Shown one piece after another: positions 13,698 through 25,955 of a stretch of 64,000 bases of DNA; the stretch's first letter is position 1; the number at the start of each line of letters is the position of its first letter. Origin of the DNA: Arbacia lixula (Eukaryota > Echinodermata > Echinoidea > Arbacioida > Arbaciidae); contig OZ022592.1 in assembly GCA_963669155.1 (NCBI GenBank), positions 20,347,174 to 20,411,173 of the forward strand, given 5' to 3'. The position numbers and the translations under genes were made by a program. The notes beneath the pieces were generated by a model, which worked only from the letters and a program-made list of their open reading frames with translations, was not told where the DNA came from and did no database searches.

Positions 13698-14318
13698 CAA
13701 CATGACTTGGCAGGATTATACCTTTACTTAATGACTAACTTCTGTGTGAAACTCACATTAATCCACTCAATCATGCATGAGTGAGCACACATCAAAGGCA
13801 AATTTGTCAATTTTTAAAATTCACAATGGTAATTATTTATGCCATCATAACAGTATACCTAGGCATTTCTTGTGCGATTTTTAAAGTGTATTCACTCAAC
13901 TATGGCATGAAAATGACTTATGTCCAAATAACAGGTAATGCTTCACCTTTGTTAAAATATCCAGAGTTTTATCCTTTTAACAAAAATACATGGTTTTTAA
14001 ACGTTTCAAACTCAAGAGTAATGAATATTTTTCAAACTGTTCTCACTCAATCAGAACAATGGGTCAAGTGTCGGGATAGGTGTTAATGCGTCGAGAGTTG
14101 GATGATAAACAACGAAGAGACATAAATTATGCATAAGAAATGGCAGAATCCCAAAAATTACCCTTGTGACTTTGAAAAGTGAATATATTGGCTTTAATGT
14201 GTGCTCACTCATGTGTCCACTCATGCTTCACTTAGTAGATTAATGTGATTTTCACACGGAAGTTAGTCAATAAGTGAAGGTACAAGCCCGTCAAGTTTTG
14301 TTGCTCAAAACCTCTTCG
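13698..14318. mobile_element. MITE with ~120-bp terminal inverted repeats
   Basis: The left end (from about 13,698) and the reverse complement of the right end (to about 14,318) share a long imperfect inverted repeat. Both contain TGACTAACTTC, then GTGTGAAA, then CACATTAATC and GAGTGAGCACACAT in the same order. The element interrupts sequence whose uninterrupted relatives are near 8,590 and 37,445. A 101-codon open frame (13,781-14,086) lies inside; it starts in the terminal repeat and shows no known domain, so I do not call a gene. The class is a non-autonomous DNA transposon; the superfamily is unknown. Confidence 0.75.
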
Positions 14319-14384
14319 CTGAAAAATTATGATATTTTGCTTAGTGCAGGGGGGGGGGGGGACTTACTGTTTTTGTTGTGTTTA

Positions 14385-14790
14385 GATCACTCGCCCACTT
14401 AGCCGAGTTGTAGTCTCGGGTTACGGCGAGTTAACGCGAGCTGGAACTCGTGTGCTATGCCTGAAAACTTGGGGAAATTGTATATTTGGGGCTGGAAGAT
14501 TTTCATAAGAATATTGAAATGGTTAAACGAGTTAAGTATGAGATAACCGAGTACGGTTCGAAATTAATCGAGTGTTGCTTGGTATTCATCCAAACATTGT
14601 TGGAGTTGAAACGATCTAGGCGCAAGTTACGCATGATCAAGTGTAACAGATGTATGGAAGTACCCTAACAATATTGGCGTGGTGTCACATATACAATGAC
14701 AATTGAATGACAATGACAGTTTGAGACTAGTTTGCGACTTGTTGGCGACTCAGTTTCCGCTGATCCTCGGTGATGCAGCGGCGACGTATC
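14385..14790. repeat. Mosaic repeat block B, copy 2
   Basis: Paralogous to about 8,760-9,205 in the same orientation. This copy carries an extra segment absent from copy 1 (around 14,450-14,500). Downstream, 14,790-15,020 contains more GCGACG/CGCAGTCGCAGCGACG words related to 9,755-9,790. It is non-coding. Confidence 0.65.
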
Positions 14791-15022
14791 CTGGTAACTA
14801 ACTTTTCTGGTCTCCATGGAGGCTCGAGAATCTTAATCATGCTCGATATTGTTGAGACTATTCCACTCTCCAGCAGGTCGCGGAGACCTATATTGTCGCA
14901 TGACTTGCCGCGGCTGTAGCGAATAATTAGTCGCCGCAGTCGCAGCGACGTCTCCCCCAGTGAAATAGTGAAATAGGCCCATCATCAATCCAATGTCATT
15001 TTATCATCTAGGGGATAGTCAT

Positions 15023-15374
15023 GTTCTTTTACAAGGTTTTAAATCGATACTGTTCTTGATAGTGAGAAATTACATTCACAGCTCACAGCGTAAATATGGT
15101 GAGTTATTTTTCTTTAAAATTACACATTAACATTACAGAAAATGATACAAATCGAGCGTATTGCCTTTTTAAACCGTGATTTAAATATTGTGTAAAACGA
15201 ATTCTTTTACAAGGTTTTAAATCAATACTGTTTTTGATAATGAGAAATTACATTCACAGTGTAAATATGGTGAGTAATTTTTCTTTAAAATTACACATTA
15301 ACATTACAGAAAATGATACAAATCGAGCGTATTGCATTTTTAAACCGTGATTTAAATATTGTGTAAAACGAATT
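15023..15374. repeat. Tandem duplication, ~179-bp unit
   Basis: Two adjacent units, 15,023-15,201 and 15,202-15,374, are nearly identical. Each starts TTCTTTTACAAGGTTTTAAATC and runs to GTGTAAAACGAATT. The second lacks a short CTCACAG insertion, so this is a recent local tandem duplication. No gene is seen. Confidence 0.85.
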
Positions 15375-15624
15375 AACAAAGTATAACTATTTTGAAAGAA
15401 AAAAAAGAACAATTACAAGCGGGAACCGTACATTGCAAAATTGAATAAATAAGACATTCCTGATTGAAAGTCTTAGATATAAAGGGTACAGAGTAAGATA
15501 ACATACGTCTTTGACAATATCAAACAATATTTACCCTCAGTTTAGAAGTGGCAGAATCGAAAACTTTACTGCTCCATTTTATATGCTTTGGACCTCATAT
15601 TAAAGCATTTGAAACGTAATGTAA

Positions 15625-16060
15625 TGATTACTGTCTAATTCTAAGCTATCATATTAGTTTTTTTTTTCAGTTGGCACTTTAGAAAACGTCTTCAAAGGTT
15701 AATCTATCAGTCTAGGGAATCTTCATCATCTCCCCTTAACTAATCAATAATCAGTTCATATCCTCTTCCTCACCTCATTTGCAGACCATCAATTTCGTAT
15801 AATGTACACACGGTACACGTTATAGTAGTTTACTACTCGTATCTTGTTCTTTTTACCAATATTTCTATTTCTGAACATATTGCTCAGCTTTGAGAAGGCA
15901 ACATTTACCTTTCTGATTCTTGTTTTGATGTCTCTCTCACACCCAGCTTATTTTAAGATTGTGCTTCCAAGGTATTTGAAAGAGGATAACTGTTACTTGG
16001 TCCTGTGCCATCAGTGTGCATCTAGGACTTTTCAACTTTGTCATATCTAATAACAATTTA
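15625..16060 (-). pseudogene. LINE reverse-transcriptase relic (minus strand)
   Basis: On the minus strand, about 15,880-15,985 reads KYLGSTI, a stop-containing gap, then GCERDIKTRI and a tail ending AFSKLSNM. This is the KYLGS...I.TRI pattern that precedes the C-terminal part of many LINE reverse transcriptases. The downstream KIPWTD part is also present near 15,700-15,740. In-frame stops and missing segments show it is dead. The copy at 29,820-30,410 has the same layout. Confidence 0.65.
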
Positions 16061-18299
16061 ATATGACAACGTTAACACAACGTCATGTTCATTGGAGTTG
16101 GGAGTTACGAGTTGTCGTTTTTGTTAACCAAGAAAAAAAATCGGGCTGTGATCAGGTACCCCCCCCCCCTATTTCCCCGGTCCCACTGCCCTTGGGTGAG
16201 AAGGAACGATAAACAAAAATGAGACATAAACACGATGCACTTTAATACATCATAAGACATTGTTTTTTTCTCCCAATGCATTAAAAAATGTCACATGTAG
16301 ATTAAGGACTTGATACTCCATTGCAACAATGAACTCATTTTCATGTGATCAATACAATGCACGCATTTATACAGTTCCAATGTTTTCTTGTGATACTTCA
16401 GTTTTTAAAAGCACAATTAAATGTGCCCTTGCATGGTCATTATAATAAATAGGGTTAATAGCAACAATAACTTTGTTTGTATGGTTAACAGTAACAACAT
16501 TGTCAACAAAACAGTCTAGTGTACTTTACAATTATTTATACAATGATTACATGTACAAGCAAATTTTTTTTAGCGAGGATTATCCTCGCTGAAATCCATG
16601 CAAGTATGGAACGCGTTCTTAATGAGCATGCTCTTGCTTAAGTATCATCATTGCAATTAAAGTGTGAGGTGCTTCAAAACAAGACAAGTACCGTATTATT
16701 TGTTGAAAACATGCTTCAAGAACATTTGAAGATATAAATTGCAATATTTAGATGCTACCAGACTTTGCTATATTTATGAATATCAAAGGCTAGGTTCAAC
16801 TGGACATTATCAAATATGGTTGCGATATAAATTCACACCAAACACATATTTTTGAGTCTTTAGATATTAAGACGGTGAGTCTTGAAGACCGTAATGAACC
16901 CAGATATAATCGTCATGTATGTGGATCGGAATCAGCAAGGTTACCATACTTTTGAGCAAGATTGGTAAAAATGCATTTAGAAATAATTTTAAATTTATTT
17001 TTGATTTTGGTTACTGGTCATTGATTATATAGTTATTTTATATACAAAAAAAGGAAATAAATTCATACATTTTCTCCTATAAAAACATATTTTGTTCATG
17101 CCCCTCAGTAATAAGTAACAACTTTGACGAAAATGATAGTAGAATATTTGCATTTGTAGTAAAACGTCTCTGCCATTTATTACGATACAATTTTAGATAT
17201 TATTAGACTGTAGGAAGATGCATTACTATCAAATTTCATTGAATTTCCTGTCAATACCTGAATGTTAGACCTAAATTTCATTTGAAATAGTATGTGTCAG
17301 CCAGGTCATTGTTGGTGTCATGACAATTGATCCAATATCTGTCCCTTAAAAATAAAATTGTTTTGTAGATTTCAACAAAATATCGTGAGGTACGCAACCT
17401 TTAGCGACCTTAACCTTCTGTCCATTGGTGTGATAAGCCCTTGCGGATTTTCCTCTTTAGTTTATCCAGTTGGTTTTTTGTTACTGAAACGTACTTTTTG
17501 AATTACCAACACAACTACAATGAAGCTATTTTAAGGTCCCATTCCGATAATTCCATTTTCATGTGGAGTTCAATAATCATGGACATTTCTTTCAAAATAG
17601 CCCTTTTATTTGAATATATTTTTAAAGAGAAAATACTTATTGTAATGATTAGGTCAGCTAAATATGATTCTAAGGGATTTAACGACCAAGGGATACTGAT
17701 ATAAGGTGGCTTGATACATCAATTTAGGGCTCATTAACGGGCTACCCCGACCGGTAATATTCCGAAAGTACCCCTATCCCAGCCCAGCCCCATTCCCCAC
17801 TTAAAATCTCAAGTGCTTTACCTGTTTACAACTGCTCTTCTCACACTTGGTTCAAACTATGATAGGATAACCTGTCTCTATCGGCGCTTGATTGAATATG
17901 TAAACACTTTATATATCACGCAATGCTATTTCCCAAACAAACCTTCGAGATCATAAACAAATGATTAGTGACTTCCTTTCGTTTACACAGGGTACACGTA
18001 TCAGATTGAACCTTACTCGTTTTACTAATATTTCCCGAGGGCTTCCATTTGGTGAGTCATTTTGTTATCTCAAAATGGAAAATATTTTCCTTCGCGAGGG
18101 GGGCGTTTTTTGTTTACCCAATAAAATGAAGAGGTGCGATCAAGCGCGCTGACCCCAGTCACGGTGTCTCTGGGTGAGCGTCTTGATAAGTGGCACGTTG
18201 GATGGTAGTTTGATGAATATCGGAGCCTGTAGGGAGACGTCATTTAAGATTTCGATGAAATGCATTTCTCTTTGAAAACTTGAAAAATAAAATAATGTA

Positions 18300-18850
18300 C
18301 GTCCGAGAACTCGACGACGCTATCGCACACGACACGTTGACATCAAAACGTGATCAAGCTGTACTCGTAGGTTGGTAGGCAATCTCGAGATAGACTCTCA
18401 CGGTCACTCACTATACTCGTTCTAAACTCGCGCCAAACTTGTGGGTAACTCGCAAGAGAATCGCTATACTCGTAGTGAGGTTTTGGATCTCGTGCAAAAC
18501 TTGCGATGGCTTCGGAATGGCGAGTTATTACGAGTTACTGTGAGTTGAAAAGATTCCAACTCGAGTTCTTCATGAACATTGCGAGTGCACTACGAGTTCA
18601 AAAGAGTTGAGCTCGAATTGCACGGATTTGGTCCAATTTTTTAACCTGTTCAAACATTGTTGGACGTCTTGCGACTTTCCGACAAATGTTGGAATGCTAG
18701 CCCCAGCTACGCTGAGAGTTGTGCCGAATTGTGCCGAGTCACGATACGATCTATGCACGAGTATGATGAGTTGTCGTCGAAGGGTCGTTGGAAGGTCGTA
18801 AGAGTCAAGAAACTTTTGCACGGATTTGCTACTATTGTGTGAACGCTCTT
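18300..18850. repeat. CGAGT/ACTCG-rich repeat element, copy 1
   Basis: The segment is dense in the pentamer ACTCG on its left side and in CGAGT on its right side. Words such as CTATACTCGT recur on the left, and GGCGAGTTA with TACGAGTTACTGTGAGTTG on the right, giving it a fold-back character. A close copy lies at 32,695-33,245, with shorter relatives of the left end near 34,430 and 35,780. Open frames in it exist on both strands and are not conserved as protein, so it is best read as a non-autonomous element. Confidence 0.6.
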
Positions 18851-18933
18851 CTCACATCTCAACTCGGCGACACTCACTGTTCCACATACATAAGTGGTAA
18901 ACATATATTGATAACAAGGCATTAGCAATATTG

Positions 18934-19612
18934 TGTCTCGCCCACTTGCGAAAATAACCAGAAATATCGCCATCTCCGTTGCTACGCAAAAGAAAACTGA
19001 AACAAACAAATACGCAACTTTAAACAGACAACATCAAAATCAGGTGCAAAATAGTGACTTTGAATAAATTTGCATAAATGTGCAGGAGTAATGTTTGCCT
19101 AAATCTACATCAGTAATGCTCACACATGCTCACACAATTCTGTGCACAAGTTAGGAAGCCTTCACCAAGAGTCTTGCAAGTAAACTTTAATGTATGACCT
19201 CAAATGACCTTTGACCTTATCCTGTGACCTCTAACGGTACCATAACATGAAGGTACCCACAGTGCATCTATGACCGAAGTTAGGTTGTAATCCAAGCAAC
19301 CCATGTGAAGTTATTTGTCAAAAGAGAGTCTTGCAGGTAAACTTTAACGTATGACCTCAAATGACCTTTGACCTTATCCTGTGACCTCCAACGCCACCAT
19401 AACATGAAGGTACCCCCAGTGCATCTATGACCCAAGTTAGGTTGTAATCCAAGCAACCCATGTGAAGTTATGGATCATAAGAGAGTCTTGCAGGTAAACT
19501 TTAACATTTGTGACGGACGACGGACGACGGACGGACGACGGACGACGGACGGACGACGGACGGACGCCATTTGGATCCTTTAGTCTCGCCTTCACCTCCG
19601 GTGGGTGAGACA
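18934..19612. mobile_element. Element with GACGG repeats and 157-bp direct repeats
   Basis: The left end reads TGTCTCGCCCAC and the reverse complement of the right end reads TGTCTCACCCAC, giving short imperfect terminal inverted repeats. Inside are two 157-base direct repeats (19,168-19,324 and 19,325-19,481) plus the start of a third. A run of GACGGAC-type units (about 19,511-19,565) follows. The paralogous place in block F copy 2 (near 33,300-33,320) lacks all this, so it is an insertion. The exact left boundary is uncertain by some 25 bases. Confidence 0.65.
19205..19374 (-). promoter_or_regulatory. Two perfect DR1-type nuclear-receptor half-site pairs
   Basis: TGACCTTTGACCT occurs at 19,205-19,217 and again at 19,362-19,374, once in each 157-bp repeat. 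Its reverse complement is a direct repeat of AGGTCA spaced by one base, the binding pattern of HNF4/RXR-type receptors. A further TGACCT lies just upstream in each unit. Whether anything binds it inside a mobile element is unknown. Confidence 0.35.
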
Positions 19613-20740
19613 AAAATGGGAACACGAGTGATCAATTGAGTGGTTTGATTGATCAAACTTTACATCTATGCTTCTGACATTAACATGTAATAACGACATC
19701 TCGGTTTTTTTTTTCCTTGGGCTATAAGCAAAGTTAATATAGAGTGATGTATTAACAAGGGGTTAATTTAATTATATTATTATTAGAATCAATATGATTC
19801 AATTTTTCAGGAGTATCTTTTTTTCCGTTAGTCAGCAAATTTGCTTTCGTTTGGTTGTCTGTTTAAAAGATGACACGTTACGTGGATTGTTACAGGTAGA
19901 GGTAAAGAGAAAGTCGTAATTCTGCAAAGAACAAAATGGAAATATGCTCATATCAATCGAGTTATCCATTGTTATTAACAAAGTTTGTGAGTTCGTATTT
20001 GACGCAATTTGGGATTGCCAGTAGTCGTGTTGGGGAGAAGATTGTCATACTCAAGGAGGGAGAAGAAGAGGGAGACAAAGTGTAAAGAGTGGAAAGCAAC
20101 GACATAAATGAAATAATGATGGTGCGTAACATTTTAAATGGTGAATGAAAAAAGGAAATTATGTGATGGAACGGTAAGATATCAGAGCAATTTACCCTTA
20201 CAGCTATAACAGCATGGGATTATCAGAGTTATGAAGCTATTTTACGTTCAGTGATATATCACAGAAATAATTTTGATCTAAGAACATCCGAAGTAACGCT
20301 GTGAGTCACAGCTAACAGTTTACCACACTGTAACCGCAATCATTGCAATAGAGCACTAAAGTGTGACGTCATCCGAGCATATTGTCAAGACAATGCATCT
20401 GGCTCAAAAAAGTGGATACGGCAAGCAACGGTGACCACATCGGTACCTGGCAGTAGCCCGTTAGACAATATCTACCACTGGAGTGATTTTGTGAAGAGTC
20501 AGTTGTTCCGACAACACGCCCATACGACGACATCCCTCCGGCACTCCATGCGATTGCATACAATATGCATTACTATCACAAAATATGTACAGGTAATATA
20601 ATGAAATTACGATATCGATTGCCCCACACTGACAAGAGCACAGGCAACAATGAGATTTAAAAAAAAATAATATAATTTGATCCGTACTATTATGTAAAAG
20701 GGCCACAGCCCCTAATGTTATACATGATTTGAACATATTG

Positions 20741-23700
20741 AACGAGCATAGCGAGTGCTACCTCGGGTACCATAACGAAAGTTAATCATCAATCCTCCTT
20801 GATTCTGTAATGTGATATGTAGTGGAATTTGGGCATTTTGAGGGAAGTCATTTTTCATGACAATTGTTTTAACAACGCAATCATATTTTTTTTTTCGTGT
20901 TCAGAGTTATAATGATGGAGAGGAATCAATACAGAATTGCTATGGATCTTCCAACATATCAACATCTCTGGATTAAATAATACCATTAACCATAGAATGT
21001 CTAAAGTGAGGTGTCCTGGTCGTAAGTTGTTTTGTTCAAACAGGACACCATTTCATTGTGTCCTATAAATTTGATGACCTTCAGATATAGCAAAAGTGAT
21101 ATGAAGTTCTTTGCTTGAAAAGAGAAATTGTCTTAGTGCACATTGTTTCGTTAATTTTTTGTCATAACCAAAATATTGAACTCAAGATTAGAATTTTAAA
21201 ATTTATCTCAATTGTAAATTGTTTAAAGTATCTGCCAAATGCATTTCCCTCCTGATTACTCTTTAGAATAAGCGAGAGTTCCAAATTCAAACAAAATATG
21301 TATGGGCAATTTACTTTTTTCTGTTAACCCATGTCACATCTGAAACACAACGTGACACACCTTTCAGGACATATCGAATTCACGATGTCCAATAAAAAGG
21401 ATATAGGTCTCTTTTTTCTACGTTTTTATTTCATGGCACTGCAGTCGTTATGAAGATATGAGTTAACAACAATATATTGCCTAATTGTTGTTATATAAGT
21501 ACGCATTCATCAAAAGCAGTGTTTCTGATGTGACGGGTTAACAACATTTTCTATCACCCATGAATATGATAAGCAAGATAACTTTATCGCTGTAAACAAC
21601 TGTTTATATTAAGTCTCTTTTGTTCACAGAATGTATGCAATATTGTCTATGAGCACTACAGGGGTATTAAACAATTTGTTGGCACATAATATTATGGTAA
21701 AAGATTGCCCTAATTTGGGCATCAGTCAGAACAGTTTGACTTATTCCACTTAATAAGATAAAGAATGTATATTCATATTCCTTTTTGTTTTACTCATATC
21801 GAATGATATCCTATCAATTGATAAGCAATCGACCAAAAACAGGTAGACAGCAACATTGTTGTGAGTGTATGAGCTCAAATACGTCGTACACTCTGCATAG
21901 CTTAAATAATAAAATGGAACGACATGAAATGCAAAATGTTTTTTTGCATGCTAAATCAGGAATTAATAAAAAGATATCTAAATAAAAAAATACGTAACTA
22001 CTGACTGATTGTTTGAATAGCGGACAGTGTGTTAACAATAACCAGGTAATTGACATTTTGCGCAAATATGTTCCAATGTGATTTGATGGTTCTTATTGTA
22101 GGATGTCCTCATACTTGGTATGAATAAAGCATGTTAAGAATGTGATAAAATGGCTTCTTAAAACTGTCTAAAAACATGTGTGTCACATCCGAAACATACC
22201 TTATTTTTTAACTGTCACATCCAAAACATTGGTGTTCCCAAGAAAAATTAGTCTCAAAAGTAATTGATTTTTTTTTTCAAAGTGTGTACCAGGTTGGTAC
22301 TTCTATGGCATATTATTCAAATGGTAGCATTAAAGTTTCTACTCAACTTTGAAGTGCAGAAAAAAAAAAGCAATGTCAAAATTCTTGCTTTTTCAAAATT
22401 TTAGCGTAAAAAAGGACTTGTGTATTGCATATTTTGACGTTTCTAATTGTTAAAACTATGTATTAGGCTATCATCTGATAATGCCATGAAATAGACAACG
22501 ATCATGACCACGTTTCAGCAAAAAATCACTTTATCTATAGCTAGCACATCCGCCAGAGTGAAGCAGAGAACGATTAATGTCTGAAACCTTTTCTTCCATT
22601 CCATATGACGTCTGTATAACATTTATATATCAATAAGGAGCCTGGTAAACTAATTTGAAATTTGTGCACTTTTGTCCGGCAATTTCATCATTATATCGAA
22701 ACGGAGCATACATGCAATACCCACATGTCACGTGTGTTCATGCAACTATTCTTTTGCGGCCATATGGTAGGGACAATGGAAATCCCACCATCATGGGGTC
22801 AAACTATTCCTTCTAGAGTACCGAAGCGTGACGCTACTCGAACATATCGCCATTCTGAGCAATTCCGAGCTCTGCGGGGAAAGCAAGCGGCGGTGACCAC
22901 AATGGCGACTTCCACTGGGAGTGCCCGACACCATCCCGCCAGATGATATCGGACTGGTAAACCTCTCACTCGGGTGATTTTTTTTAGAACCAGCTGCCTG
23001 ACAACATGCCCCTATGACATTTATGATGATAACACTTCGGCACACCCTTGATAGGAAATATGAATCAAAACACACCAAAAGCACAATAAACATTAATTGT
23101 AACACAATTTCTACAATGCACAAAAAATATCACACAAAAAACGGGAACGTGTTATTTTATTGCCTCAATACATTTTCACCATTTTGATATGAATAATTAC
23201 ATGTACGTATTGCACGCACATTTGATACACACATCGATACAGTTCATAAATTGTATTTTTTTTTTTTTGGCTTTGAGAAGCACCACTAAATATTGCCATG
23301 CGTTGTCATGATAGTTAGAAGGGTTAATAGCAAGAGTAGGTGCGTTTGTAGGGTAATCATAAGTATATTGTCAACAGAACAGTGATTTCATGTATATTTC
23401 CATGTGAGATGATTTTTTTTTTCTGAAAAATATGTTTGAATTACCAATGCAACTGCAATATGCTAGATCCATTCCAATACGTCAACTTCTTTATTTGGTT
23501 AAATCTTTCATGGACTTTTATCAAATTCGCGTTGTTTCTGTGAATGAGCCCTTTCAATATGGTCTCAGTGTAGAAAATATGATATTTATTGTAATAATAA
23601 AGTGAATTAAAATTTGATTCAAAAGTATTTATCGACGAAGGGATTTTGATATGAGGGGGCTTGTTACAGCAATCCAGGGCTCACGTCAACGGGCTTCCCT

Positions 23701-23880
23701 TTTTAAAACAAGATTTAGCCGAGCATAGATTTGCAAAAGCCTTTTTTTCATATCAAGCTGTTTAAGTCTAGTGTACAATGTTGTGGTAGATTTGATGGAA
23801 AAGGGTGTATCTACAGTTACATCCCTTAAACAGTGGGTCACGCTGATGCTTTACTTGTCAGTAGACAGTAGCTTTGAAGG
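20741..23880. repeat. Mosaic repeat block D/E, copy 1
   Basis: Paralogous to 25,960-29,100 in the same orientation, about 5.2 kb away; the first part also matches 36,120-36,870. It starts near GAGCATAGCGAGTGC and contains several words related to TGTCACATCYGAAACA in both orientations (near 21,330, 21,525, 22,183 and 22,211). It ends in the CACGTCAACGGGCT segment shared with blocks A and D2. The short frame that is open in copies 2 and 3 is broken here. No gene is called. Confidence 0.75.
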
Positions 23881-25014
23881 TTTATAGTGAAATGTAATCT
23901 TAAATTACAAGTACGTGACTGTATACTAGTTCAATATATCAAGGACTTTTTCCGAAAGAGCCCTTTCATTTGAATATATTTTTCAAGATAAAATACTTAT
24001 TGTAATGATTAAGTCAGCTGAATATGATTCTCAGGATTAAGTTAGTTGAATATGATTCTAATGGATTTAACGACCAAGGGATACTGATATGAGGTTGCCT
24101 TATACAACAATCCATGGCTCATTAACGAGCTATCCTGGCCAGTAGCATTCCGAAAGCATCCCCACCCCAGCCCAGCCCCACTCCCCTCTTACACAGATCA
24201 AATCTCATGTGCTTTACTTCTTTATTAATGCTCTTCTCGCACTCAGTGCAAACTAGGATAGGGTGACACTGTCTGTACATATCGGCGCTTGACTGAATAT
24301 GTAAATACTTTATTTATCACGCAATGCTATTTTCCAAACAAACCTTCGAGATCATAAACAAATGATTACTGACTTCCGTTCGTTTACACATGGTACACAT
24401 ATCAGATTGATCCTTACTCTTTTTACTATTATTTCCAGGGTGCTTCCATTTGGGGAGTCATTTTGTTATTCCAAAATGGGAAATATTTTCCTTCGCGAGA
24501 GGGGCGTTTTTGTTTACCCTATAAAATGAAGGGCTGCGATCGAAATCCGCAAAGGAGTTTTTATGTTATTTGCTTTAAAAAACAGGCCTCAATTCTTTTT
24601 TCTTTTAAATATGTAAGCTCTCAGACCTTGCTGGATCCTGACCCTTCTATGGATTGTACGGCAATAACAGTTACGGCTCTAAAAAGCCAATACTTCTGCG
24701 GAGAGTTTGATTCCAATATTGTTTGGGCTCAAAAATATAACATTTGTGCTATTCGTCTTCAAAGTTACGCGAGATTTCAGAAATTGTACGGAATTTGCAA
24801 TCGATATATATGTAAGCTCTCAGACGTTGCTGGATCCTGACCCTTCTACAAATTGGACGGCAACACCAGTTACAGCTTTGGAAAGCCAGTACTCCAGCGG
24901 AGAATTTTATTCCAGTTTTGTTTGGGCTAAAAAAATAAAACATTTGCGCGATTCGTCTTCAAAGTGACGCGAATTTTCAGAAATCATACAGACTTTGCAA
25001 CCGATATTCGTCCG
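23881..25014. repeat. Repeat remnants with a ~198-bp tandem duplication
   Basis: The first part (23,930-24,560) repeats segments of block F (compare 17,600-18,140 and 31,760-32,540). From about 24,609 a unit starting TATGTAAGCTCTCAGAC is duplicated at about 24,807. Both copies contain TTGCTGGATCCTGACCCTTCTA, a word also found in the palindrome just downstream. Frames open across the duplication (for example 24,463-24,840) have no known domain and I reject them as genes. Confidence 0.6.
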
Positions 25015-25955
25015 CAGGTAGCAGAAAACACGCTATTTTATTTCCAGCTCGGTAGTCGTGACCTTCACTTGACCTCTCGAGCCGCGAAAATTGTCTCCTT
25101 TTCAAACTGCGATATCTCCATGAATAAACCATACTTTTGTACACTTTCTTTTGCAACTGTATGTTGGAGGTCGAAATTTACCAAGTATGAAAAAACATTC
25201 AATTTAAACAGGCAGAAAAATATTGAAAAATCGAGATAAATATTTGGTTCTAATTAAATAAAGAAAAATAAAAATAAAACTCTATATATTTCAATGTCAA
25301 TCGCTTTTGAGCCTACAACACTTATAGATCATCTGAAGCGGAATCTATTATACTTTGTGAATATACCATTTTTTCAACCTCTCCTTGTAGAAGGGTCACG
25401 ATCTAGCAAAATATCCACCATGTTCAAATCCAAACTGCATGAGACAGAGTTCGCGACCCTTGGACCGTTGTCATTTCGTTATTATCGTGGAGTATGATTG
25501 GCTGGTTAGGATCGTTCACAACTTTGTCATATCTCGCTCATATTGGATTTGAACATGGTTGATGTTTTGCAGGATCCTGACCCTTCTATGGGGGGAGGTT
25601 GAAAAATAATGGTATCTCCAAAACCTACAATATATTTCGCTTCAGAGGACCTCTAAATAATAGGGGCTCAAAAGCGATTGACATTGAAATATAGAGGGTT
25701 TTTTTTTTCATTTTTATTAGAACCACATATTTATGTCGAATTTGCAATATTTTTCTGCCTATTTTAATGAAATGTTTTTTCACACTTGGTAAGTTTCAAC
25801 CTTCAACATACAGTTACAAAAAAAAAACGTACGAAAATATGGTATATTCATGAAGATATCGCAGTTTCAAAAGGAGACGTTTTCCGCGGTTCGAGAGGTC
25901 AAGTGAAGGTAACGACTATCTCGCTGAAAATAAAATAAGCGTATTTTCCGGTAAC
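25015..25955. mobile_element. Long near-palindrome / fold-back element
   Basis: The left arm (about 25,015-25,455) and the reverse complement of the right arm (about 25,510-25,955) run collinearly over roughly 440 bases at about 80-85% identity by eye, around a ~55-base centre. Landmarks present in both arms in mirror order are CTTCACTTGACCTCTCGA, ACTGCGATATCT, AACTGTATGTTG, GGCAGAAAAATATTG, CAATGTCAATCGCTTTTGAG and CATGTTCAAATCCAA. This is the form of a fold-back element or a MITE with very long terminal inverted repeats. It lies exactly at the upstream edge of block D copy 2. If transcribed it would give a long imperfect hairpin RNA. Confidence 0.85.

Larger units (their letters stand above)
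16061..20740. repeat. Mosaic repeat block F, copy 1
   Basis: From about 16,080 to 20,080 the sequence is paralogous, with gaps, to 30,470-33,750. Landmarks shared in order are a C-run after GCTGTGATCAG, a segment with ATTATCCTCGC, AGGAAGATGCATTACTATC, the CGAGT-rich element, and GTGATCAATTGAGTGGTTTG. Copy 1 carries an extra inserted element (18,934-19,612) that copy 2 lacks. Between 20,100 and 20,740 there is a partial match to the area near 34,510-34,660. No gene is visible. Confidence 0.65.

Noticed and set aside
13781..14086. 101-codon open frame with a hydrophobic N-terminal stretch
   Set aside because: It starts inside the terminal inverted repeat of a MITE, has no recognisable domain, and the element is too short to be autonomous.
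24463..25239. Three overlapping plus-strand frames of 86-125 codons
   Set aside because: They run over a 198-bp tandem duplication and one arm of the palindrome; no domain, and the frames are not conserved between the repeat units or arms.
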